Assembly: GCF_933509905.1 (NCBI RefSeq)
Contig: NZ_OW150024.1
Location: forward strand, 980,001-1,044,000
DNA from: Trichlorobacter ammonificans
GTDB taxonomy: Bacteria > Desulfobacterota > Desulfuromonadia > Geobacterales > Pseudopelobacteraceae
Direction: 5' to 3'
Length of the DNA: 64,000 nucleotides
Of the stretch, positions 1 to 9,800 are shown one piece after another. Each line of letters begins with the position of its first letter. Position 1 is the stretch's first letter. The translations under genes and the position numbers were made by a program. Under the pieces are notes generated by a model that saw only the letters and a program-made list of their open reading frames with translations, did no database searches and was not told the origin of the DNA.

Positions 1-227
1 CCTTCCTTGACGTGCAGGGTCTTGAGCACGCCGCCGTCCACGGCCTGGATTACCTGAATCCGGCTGTTGGCGATGACGGTGCCGGTGCCGCGGGTGGTCT
101 GGTCCACGTGGTAGACCGAGGCCCAGATGATCAGCAGGACCACGGTTGCCACCAGGGTCCAGAGCAGCAGCGAACGACGCATGCCGTGGGAGGATGTCGG
201 TTCGGTATGATCGTGCATGATGGTCAT
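1..227 (-). CDS. HlyD/LapC-family type I secretion adaptor, N-terminal part only
   Basis: Only the first 75 or so codons lie in the window; the gene continues beyond the left edge. Reading leftward from the ATG at 227, the protein has a short polar N-terminus, one hydrophobic membrane segment (about residues 18-38, rich in L, V and I) and then a stretch ending GTGTVIANSRIQVIQ, the usual start of the beta-barrel/lipoyl region of membrane fusion proteins. In this family the protein bridges the inner-membrane ABC exporter and the outer-membrane TolC pore. Its ATG overlaps the stop of the ABC gene by 4 bp (ATGA), so the two are almost certainly translated together. The family call rests on the TM-then-GTG motif and the operon context; the diagnostic C-terminus is not visible. 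Confidence 0.85.
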   Translation of the reverse strand, partial: MTIMHDHTEPTSSHGMRRSLLLWTLVATVVLLIIWASVYHVDQTTRGTGTVIANSRIQVIQAVDGGVLKTLHVKE

Positions 228-2392
228 GGTGTGCTCCCGGAAGCGTTCTGGGCGGCCTGGGCGGCTTGCATGGCCTGGATCACCTCCGCCGGTGGGCCGT
301 CGGCGATCACCTGGCCCCGCCGCATGATCAGCAGCCGGTTGGCCAGGGAGAGCAGGCGGGGACGGTGGGTGGCGATCAGCACGATGTCCGTGGGCCGGGT
401 GTGGCTTTGCAGCGCTTTCAATACCCGTTCCTCCGATTCCGTGTCAAGGGAGGCCGACGGCTCATCCAGCAGCCAGACCCGCGGACGTGCCAGGAAGATG
501 CGGGAGATGGCGGTCAACTGGCGCTGGCCGCCGGAGAGCCCCTGGCCCCCTTCGCTGATTTCCGTGTCCATGCTGCGGGGACTGTCCGCCGCTACCCGGT
601 CGAGTCCCAGCAGTTCCGCAACCTCCAGGAAGCGGGCATCGTTGATGCCGCCGGCCAGCATGATGTTGTTTTTGAGGGTCCCCTTAAAGAGATGGACGTC
701 CTGGGGAAGGTAGCCGATCCGTTCGCCGAGCACCTGCGGGTCCAGTTCCCAGATGTCGGCCCCCCCCAGCTTTACCTGTCCTTCCGCCGGTTTGTACAGC
801 CCCGCCGCCAGCTTGAGCAGGGTGGACTTGCCGCAACCGTTGGGTCCCATCACCACCACCCGGTCGCCCGGTCCGAAGGCGAGGGTCTCCACCTGCAAGC
901 GTATCACCGGCGTACCGGGGTAGGCGAAGCGGACCCCTTCAAGCTCCAGCCGGTCCGGCAGGGTTTCGGGGACCAGCAGCACTTTCCCCTCGGGGCGGTT
1001 CCCCTCCAGGGCCAGCAGGCGGTTGACCATTTCCAGGGCTTCGCGCACATGCTGCCATTGCACCAGGATGCCCACGCTCTGGGCGATGGGGCCGATCACC
1101 TTGCCGCCCAGGATGGTGCAGGCGATCAGGCCGCCGGTGGTGAGCTGGCCGGCTTCGATCAGCAGGACCCCCACCACCACGGCGGCAACGTAGCCCACCG
1201 TGCTCAGGGTGGCGGTCGTGGTGGTGGTGAGGCTGCTGATCAGCTTGCTCTTCAGGGAGTAAGCGGCCATGCTCGCGGTGATACTGCGCCACAGGTCGGC
1301 GAAGAACCAGCCGCTGCCGCTGGACTGGATGGTTTCCGCCCCCTGGATCGTGTCCACCAGCAGGCCGTGGCGCTCGTGACCCCGCTGGATTTCCAGGCGG
1401 GCAAGGGTACGCAGCTGGCGCTGGGCCAGCCAGCCCAACAGCAGGGATACCGGCAGCAGCGCCAGGTAGACCGTGCTGATCATCCCGCCGATGGCGGCGA
1501 TGAACACGATGAACATCAGGCCGAAGGGGAGGTCGGTCATGGCGAAGACGATGGTGGAGGAGAAGAAGGTGCGCACCGTTTCCAGGCCGTTCATCTGGGC
1601 GGCCAGGGAGCCCAGGCTGCGGGGGCGCTTGTCCAGGCGCAGATCCAGCAGGTGTTCGTAGAGTTGCTGGGACAGGGCGATATCCACCCGCTTGGCAACC
1701 TCGTCCAGGATGCGGGAGCGGATAAACTTCAGCACCCAGTCCAGCAGCACCATGATCACCATGCCGGCCACCATGGCCCAGAGGGTGGCGTAGGCAAAGG
1801 TGGGCACCACCCGGTCGTAGACCTGCATGGAGAAAAGGGAGGTGGCCACCGCCAGCAGGTTGACCACCACGGTGGCCACGCCGACCTCCAGCAACCAGCG
1901 CTTGTCCCGCAGCAGTTCCCTGAGCAACATCTGCGAGGCGCTGCTTTTCAGCAGTTCACCGGCAGGGGTTTCCGGCCGCTCCACCCGTAGCCAGAGCACC
2001 ACCGCATCGACCAGTTCGCCGTTGGCGACCCGGCTGACGGTGCCGTCGGCAGCGGTGAGGAGCAGGACACCCGCGTCGCCGTGCTCCGCCAGTTGCCAGC
2101 AGCCGTTATGCAGCAGCAGCGCCGGCAGGTGGCGATGATCGAAACGTTCCCAGCGCAGTTGCGCCACCTTGATGTTCTTGAGGCCGGCAGCCAGCAGAAT
2201 GCGGGAGACCCGTTCCGCCGGCTTCTGTTCCACGCCTTCCTGCTGGGTGGCAGCGCAGGCCTGTTCAAGTTCGCCGGGGGGCACGGCAAGGCCGCGCTTG
2301 AGCAGCAGCCTGCCCAGGACCGCCGCCGTGATGGGGGTTGCCATACCGCTTTCGCCGAATATGACGGTTTCTTCCTGTCCGTCCGTTTTCAT
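224..2392 (-). CDS. Type I secretion ABC transporter, LapB-like (degenerate C39 domain)
   Basis: 722-aa inner-membrane exporter that energises secretion of the giant adhesin encoded upstream. Residues 1 to about 140 look like the C39-peptidase-like domain of RTX exporters. I see no catalytic Cys-containing Q-x-D/E-C motif, so it is probably a substrate-docking domain rather than a protease. Residues about 155-430 form the six-helix ABC membrane domain. The nucleotide-binding domain carries Walker A GPNGCGKST (about 512), signature LSGGQRQ (about 617), Walker B VWLLDEP (about 637) and the H-loop ATHR (about 672). The start at 2392 is chosen because its ATG overlaps the stop of the TolC-family gene by 4 bp; an upstream extension would run deep into that gene. 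Length and domain order fit the LapB/RTX-B family. Confidence 0.93.
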   Translation of the reverse strand: MKTDGQEETVIFGESGMATPITAAVLGRLLLKRGLAVPPGELEQACAATQQEGVEQKPAERVSRILLAAGLKNIKVAQLRWERFDHRHLPALLLHNGCWQLAEHGDAGVLLLTAADGTVSRVANGELVDAVVLWLRVERPETPAGELLKSSASQMLLRELLRDKRWLLEVGVATVVVNLLAVATSLFSMQVYDRVVPTFAYATLWAMVAGMVIMVLLDWVLKFIRSRILDEVAKRVDIALSQQLYEHLLDLRLDKRPRSLGSLAAQMNGLETVRTFFSSTIVFAMTDLPFGLMFIVFIAAIGGMISTVYLALLPVSLLLGWLAQRQLRTLARLEIQRGHERHGLLVDTIQGAETIQSSGSGWFFADLWRSITASMAAYSLKSKLISSLTTTTTATLSTVGYVAAVVVGVLLIEAGQLTTGGLIACTILGGKVIGPIAQSVGILVQWQHVREALEMVNRLLALEGNRPEGKVLLVPETLPDRLELEGVRFAYPGTPVIRLQVETLAFGPGDRVVVMGPNGCGKSTLLKLAAGLYKPAEGQVKLGGADIWELDPQVLGERIGYLPQDVHLFKGTLKNNIMLAGGINDARFLEVAELLGLDRVAADSPRSMDTEISEGGQGLSGGQRQLTAISRIFLARPRVWLLDEPSASLDTESEERVLKALQSHTRPTDIVLIATHRPRLLSLANRLLIMRRGQVIADGPPAEVIQAMQAAQAAQNASGSTP

Positions 2393-3699
2393 TGGATCAC
2401 TCCTGCCGGGGAATCGAGCTGTCCCAACTGGGCCGCCAGACGGAGGGACCCCTCCTGGTGGGAACTGCGCGCCTGTTCCAGCGCGAGGCGGGCATCGGAC
2501 AGTTCCCGCTGCGCGTTCAGTACATCCACCCAACTCTTGCGCCCTGCATCGTACTGACGCATGAAGGAGGCGAGGGTCTCTTCGTTGAACGTCACCAGCG
2601 CCTCGTTGTTGCGGATGATGGTGTCCAGGCTCTTCAGATCGATCAGCAGCGACTCCGCCTGCCGCCGGACCTCGGTGCGGGCGGCCTCCACATCCCGCTT
2701 GGCCGATTCCACCCGGCTGTCCGCCGATTTGACCCGTTTCCAGCCGGAAAAGCCGAGGCCCTCCACGGTTCCCTCCAGCACAACGCCGAGCCGGGTTCCC
2801 TGGGGCAGGTTGCGGCTGCCGGCCTGGGTAAAGAGGTCCTGTTCCATCCGGGCGTAGAGGCTGGGCAGCATGTTGGCCTTTGCCAGGTCGGCGGTGGTGC
2901 GGGCCAGCTCAACATCCTGAAGACGCTGTTCCACGACGGCGGAGACCTTTTCCACGTCGTCGACGATTCGGGCGTGGGGCGGCAGCAGCAGCAGTTCGGC
3001 CGGTACCGGCAGGGCGGCGGGAAGCGGCTGCCGGGTGAGGGCCCGCAACTCGTTGTGGGCGCGCTGCAGCGCCGCCTCCAGTTGCAACAGTTGGATTGCT
3101 GCCTGATGCAGACGGGAACTGGCCAGGTTGACGTCGGCGCGGGAGGCGATGCCGCCCTGCTCCCGGGTGGCGATGAGGGTTTTCAGGCGCACATGCTCTT
3201 GGACATTGCGTTCAGCCGCCTTGATCCGCTGGCGTATCCCCTGGATCGTGGCATAGGTGGCTGCCGTGCTTTCCAGGAGTTGCCGCTGCACCGCCAGCAG
3301 GGAGAGCTTGCCGGCCCGTTGCCGGACCGTGGCCTGGTCGATGCTGCCGTCGATCCGTCCCCCCACCCAGAGCGGCTGGCGCAGCACGGCAACCATGGCG
3401 TGGTACTGGTCGCCGGTGGTGCTCGCCGCGGTGGAACCGGCAACCGTGCCGGTGGTGCTGGCCTGCACCGACAGGGTGGGGTAGCGCAGCGACTCGGCCG
3501 ACTCCAGTTCAAAACCCAGGGCGCGCAGTTCGTCCAGCTTGCCGAGTACCGCGGGATGCCGGCTGATGGCGAGGCGCAGCGCCGTAACGGTTCCGTCGTC
3601 CGCTGCCGCCGCCTCCCGGGCCGGGGCGGCGGGACAGAGCAGCAGGCAGAAAAACAGTGCCGGCAACAATCGTCTCCAATGGTGCATGATCGGTTTCAT
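2389..3699 (-). CDS. TolC-family outer-membrane secretion channel (LapE/AggA-like)
   Basis: 436-aa outer-membrane efflux protein expected to form the trimeric exit duct for the adhesin. It has a signal peptide (basic start, then LLPALFFCLLLCPAAPA, cleavage probably near residue 27-32). The rest is long alpha-helical segments with the internal duplication typical of TolC proteins, including LRYPTLSVQAS near the N-terminus and YDAGRKSWVDVLNAQRELSD near the C-terminus, the latter matching the conserved end of TolC-type proteins. It sits 119 bp downstream of the adhesin and overlaps the ABC gene by 4 bp. A second in-frame Met four residues in is an alternative start. Confidence 0.9.
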   Translation of the reverse strand: MKPIMHHWRRLLPALFFCLLLCPAAPAREAAAADDGTVTALRLAISRHPAVLGKLDELRALGFELESAESLRYPTLSVQASTTGTVAGSTAASTTGDQYHAMVAVLRQPLWVGGRIDGSIDQATVRQRAGKLSLLAVQRQLLESTAATYATIQGIRQRIKAAERNVQEHVRLKTLIATREQGGIASRADVNLASSRLHQAAIQLLQLEAALQRAHNELRALTRQPLPAALPVPAELLLLPPHARIVDDVEKVSAVVEQRLQDVELARTTADLAKANMLPSLYARMEQDLFTQAGSRNLPQGTRLGVVLEGTVEGLGFSGWKRVKSADSRVESAKRDVEAARTEVRRQAESLLIDLKSLDTIIRNNEALVTFNEETLASFMRQYDAGRKSWVDVLNAQRELSDARLALEQARSSHQEGSLRLAAQLGQLDSPAGVIQ

Positions 3700-3752
3700 C
3701 GAGGTTCCGTCCAGTTCCGGCAGCGGTTCCGCCGGTTACGATTCCACAACAA

Positions 3753-3784
3753 ACGACAGGACACCCATGGGGGCATCCTGTCGT
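3753..3784 (-). terminator. Hairpin between adhesin and TolC gene, possible attenuating terminator
   Basis: A perfect 9-bp inverted repeat (ACGACAGGA / TCCTGTCGT) encloses a GC-rich core around CCATGG. On the transcribed minus strand it is followed by a short T/G run. It lies in the 119-bp gap between the adhesin stop and the channel start. It could partly terminate transcription so that adhesin and exporter are made in different amounts, or stabilise a processed mRNA end. The inverted repeat is seen directly; the role is inferred. Confidence 0.5.
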
Positions 3785-3818
3785 CCAACGCCGTTGCGGT
3801 CAGCCGGTGGGGCCGCCG

Positions 3819-6800
3819 CTACCCGTGCACATTACTGCTGCTGATAGCCTGGTTTATCAGAAGTTGTACCTGCATGTCACTCTGTGTGTACACATCGTAG
3901 GTGACGGCACCGATGACATGGGTATCGGCGGGGGTGTGCTGCCAGTCGCCGATGTTGCCGATGATGACCGTATCGTCGGCGTCGCCGTCCACCAGCAGTT
4001 GATGCAGGCCGCTGCCGCCGGTGGCAAAGACATCCACCTCCTGATGCAGCAGTTCCGCGGCGGTCAGGCTGAGCTGGTTGGCGCCGCTGCCGGAAAGGTC
4101 GATCTTCTCGATACCGGTGATCTGCGACGAGGTCAGCACGCTCAGGTCCAGATGGATACCGCTGCCGGACAGCTTCAGGGTGTCGATTCCCGCGCCACCG
4201 TCCACGGAGAGGTGGGGGAGGCTGCCGGTCAGGCGGGCGATGTTGTCGGCGTTGACCACGATCAGGTCGTTGCCGCCTCCGGCGCTGATGGTGTCGCCGC
4301 CGCCCAGACCGCTCAGGATGTCATTGCCGTTGCCGCCCATGATGGCGTCGTCACCGGGGCCGGCCGCATCGTCGTTGCGGAGGTAGCTGGTCACCGGCGT
4401 GCTGTCGATATTGACCCCGGAACCGGAAAGGCTGACCTGGAACTGCTCGTCCGGCTCCACCGTGGCGTCGCCCCGTGCCGTCAGGGTCAGCAGGTGGCTG
4501 TTCTGGCCGGCGGCCATCTGGAAGGTGCCGGTCAGGGGGGAGACGAAGTCGTCGGCGTCCACGTCGCCGCTGATGGTGTAGGTGATGGTGACGGCGTCGG
4601 AAATATTGCCGGAGCGGAGCACTTGGTAGGTATAGGCGTTGGTGGTGCCCGCCGCACCTTCCGAACGGTCGGTGTCCAAGGCGATCAGGACGACTCCTTC
4701 GTCGTCGCTGACGATGGTGGCCGCGGCCGAACCGGCATTGGGAGCGATGCTGACGCCGTCGCCGGGGTTTGACAGCAGCAGGGAGAACTGCTCGTCCACT
4801 TCGGTCAGGGTATCCCCTGCCACGGCGACGGTGACGATCTTCGAGGTTTCGCCGGGGGCAAAAGTCAGGGAGCCGCTGGGCAGCTGGTTGCCCACAAAGT
4901 CGGCGGCAGTGGCCCGGTAGCCGCCGCTGCCGGCCACCTGCCAGTCGATGGTGGCGGTGGTATCAACGGCGCCGAGCCGGGTGACTTCGAACGAGTAGAG
5001 CAGTGAGCCGCTGTTCCCCTCCACCTGGCTGGGGTTGAGGGCAGTGACGGAGATCTGGCTGTCGTCGTTGCGGATGGTGCCGGTGGCCGCGGCCTGGATC
5101 AGGTTGGCGCCGCTGGGATTCGTGAGCTGTACCTGGAAGGTCTGGTCCTGGCCGTAGGTATGGTCCCCCGCCACCTGGATCGTGATGATACGTTCGCTCT
5201 CGCCGTCGGCAAAGTGTACCGTGCCGGAGGGAGCGATGCCGCCCACGAAGTCGTCGGTACCGGCCGGATAGCTGCCGGTGCCGTGGACGGCCCAGTTCAC
5301 CGAGGCCTCGCCGGCGGCGAGGCCGACCCGTTCGATCTTGAAGGTGAAATTGGTGACGCCGCTGTTCCCCTCGGCCTTGTCGGCGTCAAGGGCGATGACG
5401 GAGATGCCGGTGTCGTCGTTGGCAATGGTGGTTTCGGCGGTCTGTTCCAGAATGGTGGCTCCGTCGGCATCGAACAGCCTGATGGAGAAGGTTTCGTCAT
5501 ATTCGCCCACGGCGTCGCCCAGCACCGAGACGCTGATCTGCTGGGTGCTCTCGCCGGGCTGGAAGGCCACGGCGCCGGTGGGGAAGACGCCGCCGAAGTC
5601 CCCTGCGTTGGCCGGACGGCTGCCGCTGGCAATCACCTCCCAGAGCGCGCTCACCGCACCGGTAAGGTCGCCGCTGCGGGTCACCGTGAAGGTGAAGACG
5701 GTTTCAACGCCGTCCGCCCCTTCGGCCACGGAAACAGCGTCGGCGGTTATGACCAGCGCCGCGTCGTCGTTGCGGATGGTGCCGGTCACCGCCGGGCCGG
5801 TGACGGTGGAGCCGTCGGCCGGATTGACCAGGGTGACGTCGAAGGTTTCATCGTATTCACCGATGCCGTCGCCCACCACTTCGACGGTGAAGGTTCTGCT
5901 GGTTTCGCCGTCGGCGAACTGCACCGTGCCGCCCACGGCGGCGAAGTCGTCCGCCGAGGCGGGGCGGCTGCCGCTACCGCTGATCGCCCACTCGACGCTG
6001 GTGGCGCCGGTTGCCGTGCCGGCCCGGTCGATACGGAAGGTGTAGAGGGTGCTGCCGCCGGTTCCTTCGGCATGGTCCACGGCCACCGCCGAGAGGGTCA
6101 GGGTGTCGTCGTCGTCGATGATCTGACCGGCCACGTTGTTGACGGTGATGTCGGCATGGGCGCTGGCGTTCGACAGCTGGACGGTGAAGGTTTCGTTGCC
6201 CTCCCAGGCGCCGTCGCCGGCAAGGTTCACGGTGATGGTCTTTTCGGTTTCACCGGCGGCAAAGGTCAGCGTACCGCCCGGCAGCAGGCCGCCGGCAAAG
6301 TCGGCGGCAGTGGCCGTACCGGCCACCACGTTCCAGGATACCGTGGTTTCCCCCGACAGATCGCCGCTGCGGGTGACGGTGAAGGTGGCCTGGCCCGCCG
6401 TGCCGCCGTCTCCTTCCACAACGCTGCCGTTTGCCGTCGCCAGTGCCAGGTCGACGTCGTCGTCGCGGATGAGGCCGGCGGCGGTGGCGGCGGAGCCGTC
6501 AATGGTGCTGCCGGCGCCGGGGTTGCAGAGTTCGACGGTAAAGGCCTCGGCCCCTTCCAGGTCACGGTCGCCGGCCACCAGCACGCTGAGGATGGCGGTA
6601 TCCTGGCCGTCGGCAAAGGTCACGGTGCCGCTGGTGGCGGCAAAGTCGTCGGCGCCGGTGTCGGTGTGCAGGATGCGCCAGCCCACGGTGGAGCTGCCGC
6701 TCAGGCTGCCGCTGCGGGTCACGGTGAAGGTGAAGGCGGTGGTGCCGCCGGTTCCCTCGGCCCTGTCGGCCGCCAGCGCCGTAATGGCGAGCACGTCGTC

Positions 6801-9800
6801 GTCGTTGACGATGACCGCGTCCGCCGTCCGGGCGCCATAGCTGTGGGTCAGGCTGTCCACCGGCGCGGTCAGGGTCACCCGGAATCCTTCGTCGGCTTCA
6901 CGCAGGCTGTCGCCGGCCACTGAAACGGTGAAGTCCTGGCTGGCCTGGCCCTGGGCAAACACCAGGGTGCCGGAGGGGAAGAAACCGCCGGTGAAGTCGG
7001 CGGCCGCTGCCGCATGGTCGCCGCTGCCGGCAACGCTCCAGTCCAGCGTGGTGGCGGAAAGGCTGCCGGTGCGGGTCACCCGGAACACATAGGCGGTGGG
7101 ACCGTCCCCTTCGCCGTCAGGAAGAGAGACGGCGGCAATGGTCCACTCCACGTCGTCGCTGATAATGGTACCGGTGGCGCTGCCCACCACCACGGCGGCG
7201 CCGGTGGAGGGATTGCCGAGATTGACGGTAAAGGTCTCATCCCCCTCCACCACGGTGTCCCCCGCCACCTGCACGGTGATGGTCTGGCTGTTCACGCCGC
7301 TGGCAAAGGTCAAGGTGCCGGAGGGAAGCAGGCCCCCCGCCAGATCGTCGGCATCGGCGCTGCCGGCCGCCACGGCCCAGTCCACGGTGGCCTCAAGGGC
7401 CGTGTTGCCGGTGCGGGTGACGGTAAAGGTGTAGTTGACCATGCCGTCGGCCCCTTCCGACTTGACGGCGTCGGTGGCGCTGATGCGCAGGGATGCCTCG
7501 TCGTCGGTGATGACGGCGTCGGCGGTGGTGTGCAGGAAGATCACGCCGTCCGGTCCCGCCAGGGTCAGGCGGAAGCTCTCGTCGGACTCGCCCAGGTAGT
7601 CCCCTTTCACCGGCACCCTGATGGTCTTGCTGGTGTCGTTGGCATCAAAGGTGATGGTGCCGCCGGTGCTGTCGAAGTCGCCGGCCGACGTGGGGTCGGC
7701 GCCGATGCCGGCCACGCTCCAGGTCAGGGTCTGGGAACCGGTGAGGTTGCCGCTGCGGGTCACCACGAAATCGAAATAGGTGGTGTCCCCCGGATTTCCC
7801 TCCACCTGCGTGGCCGGGGCCGTGACGTCGAAAACGATGTCGTCGGCCTGGATGGTGCCGGTGGCGGTGGCCTGGGTAATGGTCATGCCGCTGCTGGGGT
7901 TGGACAGGGTAACCGTGAACCCTTCGTCCGGCTCGCCCGCCAGGTCGCCAGCCACGTCGATGGTGAGGGTGGTGCTGGCCTGGCCGGCGGCAAGGGTCAC
8001 CGTGCCGGTGATGCCGGCAAAGTCGTCGTCATCCGCGGCGTGGGCCCCGGAGCCGGTGATGCTGTAGGTCACGGTTTCCGCCTCGCCCAGGTAGCCGGTG
8101 CGGGTGATGGTGAAGGTGAAGGGGGTGGTGCCGCTGTTCCCTTCGTTCTTCACCGCATCGACGGCTGCGATGGCGATGGTGGAGTCGTCGTTGAGTATGG
8201 TGGCGGCGGCGGTTGCGGTCAGGATCGAACCGCCGCTGGCGTTGGCAAGGGTGATGGTGACCGCCTCGTCCCCTTCCACCACTTCATCGCCCACCACCTG
8301 GATGGTGATGGTCTTTTCGTACTCGCCGTCGGCAAAGGTCACCGTTCCCGAGGGGAGACCGCCGTTGCTGCCCAGGGCGTCGGCGGTGGCGAAGTCGGCG
8401 GCCACGGCGCCGGCCGAGGAGAGCTTCCAGTCCACCGAAGCGGTGCCGTCGGCGTTGCCGGTGCGGGTCACCGTGAAGGTGAGGGCGGTGGTGCCGCTGT
8501 GCCCTTCCTGGATGGTGGCGTGGTCGGCGGCGATATGCAGCGCGGCGTCATCGTTTTCGATGGTGCCGCTGGCCGTTGCCTGGCTGATGGTGTCGCCGGC
8601 GGTGCCGGCCCCCAGGGCGATGGTGACGGTGTAGGTCTCGTCGGTTTCCGGCGTGGCGTCGTTGGTGGGGGTGATGGTGATGGTCTTGCTCATCTCGCCC
8701 GGCGCAAAGGTGACGGAACCGGAGGGGAGCGAACCGCCGAAGTCGGCGGCAGTGGCCGATCCGCCCCCTACGGACCAGGTGATGGTCTGGTTCTGGACCG
8801 TGTCGTGGGTACGGGTGATGGTGAAGGTCTGGCTGCCGCTTTCCGGGCTGCTGCCCACCAGCGGGGCGATGGAGAAGCTGCTGTCGTCGTTGCGGATGGT
8901 TCCGGTGGCGCTGATGTCGATGGCCTCATCGACCCCCACCAGGTTGGAGAGCTGGATGGTGAAGGTTTCATCGGCTTCCGGCGTGGTATCGCCCACCACC
9001 GTCACCGAGATGGTCTTGCTGGTCTCGCCGGCGCTGAAACTGACCGTACCGGAGGTGGCGCCGCTGACGTCGCCTGCGGCGGTGGTGCCGTGGTAGAGGG
9101 TCCAGGTCATCGACGAGGTGCCGGTGGTGTCCCCCGAACGGGTGATGGTGAAGGTCATGGTCTGGTTGGCATCGCTTTCCGCCAGGGTACTGTCGGCGAT
9201 GCTGATGCCGGTATCGTCGGTGACGATGGTCAGGGTGGCGCTGGCCACATTCTGGGTATTGGTAATCGTCGGCGACGAGCTGGTCAGCACGTCCTCGTAG
9301 AGCACCACCCGGAAGGTTTCGCTGTTCTCGGCGATCAGGTCGCCCTTGACCAGCACGCTGAAGGTCTTGGTGAGCTCGCCGCTGGCAAAGCTGACTGTGC
9401 CGCTGGGCAGGCCGTTGTTGGTGCCCTGCGTGTCGGTACTGGTGAAATCGCTGGTACTGGCCGGATTCCCCCCCACCGCTTCCACCCGCCACTTGAGGGT
9501 GGCCGCGCCGGTATAGCCGGTGCCGCCGCGGGTAACGTCGAAGGAGAAGGTCTGGTTGGCCCCCTGGTCGGTCTCCACCAGGCTGGTGCTGGCCGGGGTC
9601 AGGGTGTAGGTGGTGTCGTCGTCGTAGATGGTGCCGCGTACATCCAGCGTGGTGCTCGGGCTGGTGTAGCTGCCGCTATAGTCGGCGTAGTAGCTCTGGA
9701 AACGGACGCTGGAGCCGGCGCTGTCGCCGGGGGCGGAAAGACGCAGGGTAAAGGTTTCGTTTGCTTCCACCGTGGTGTCGTCGGCGAGCAGATCGGCCAG

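Noticed and set aside
266-1990. Plus-strand open frame opposite the ABC transporter
   Set aside because: The minus strand encodes an intact ABC transporter with all motifs; the plus translation is His/Gln/Gly-rich with no recognisable fold.
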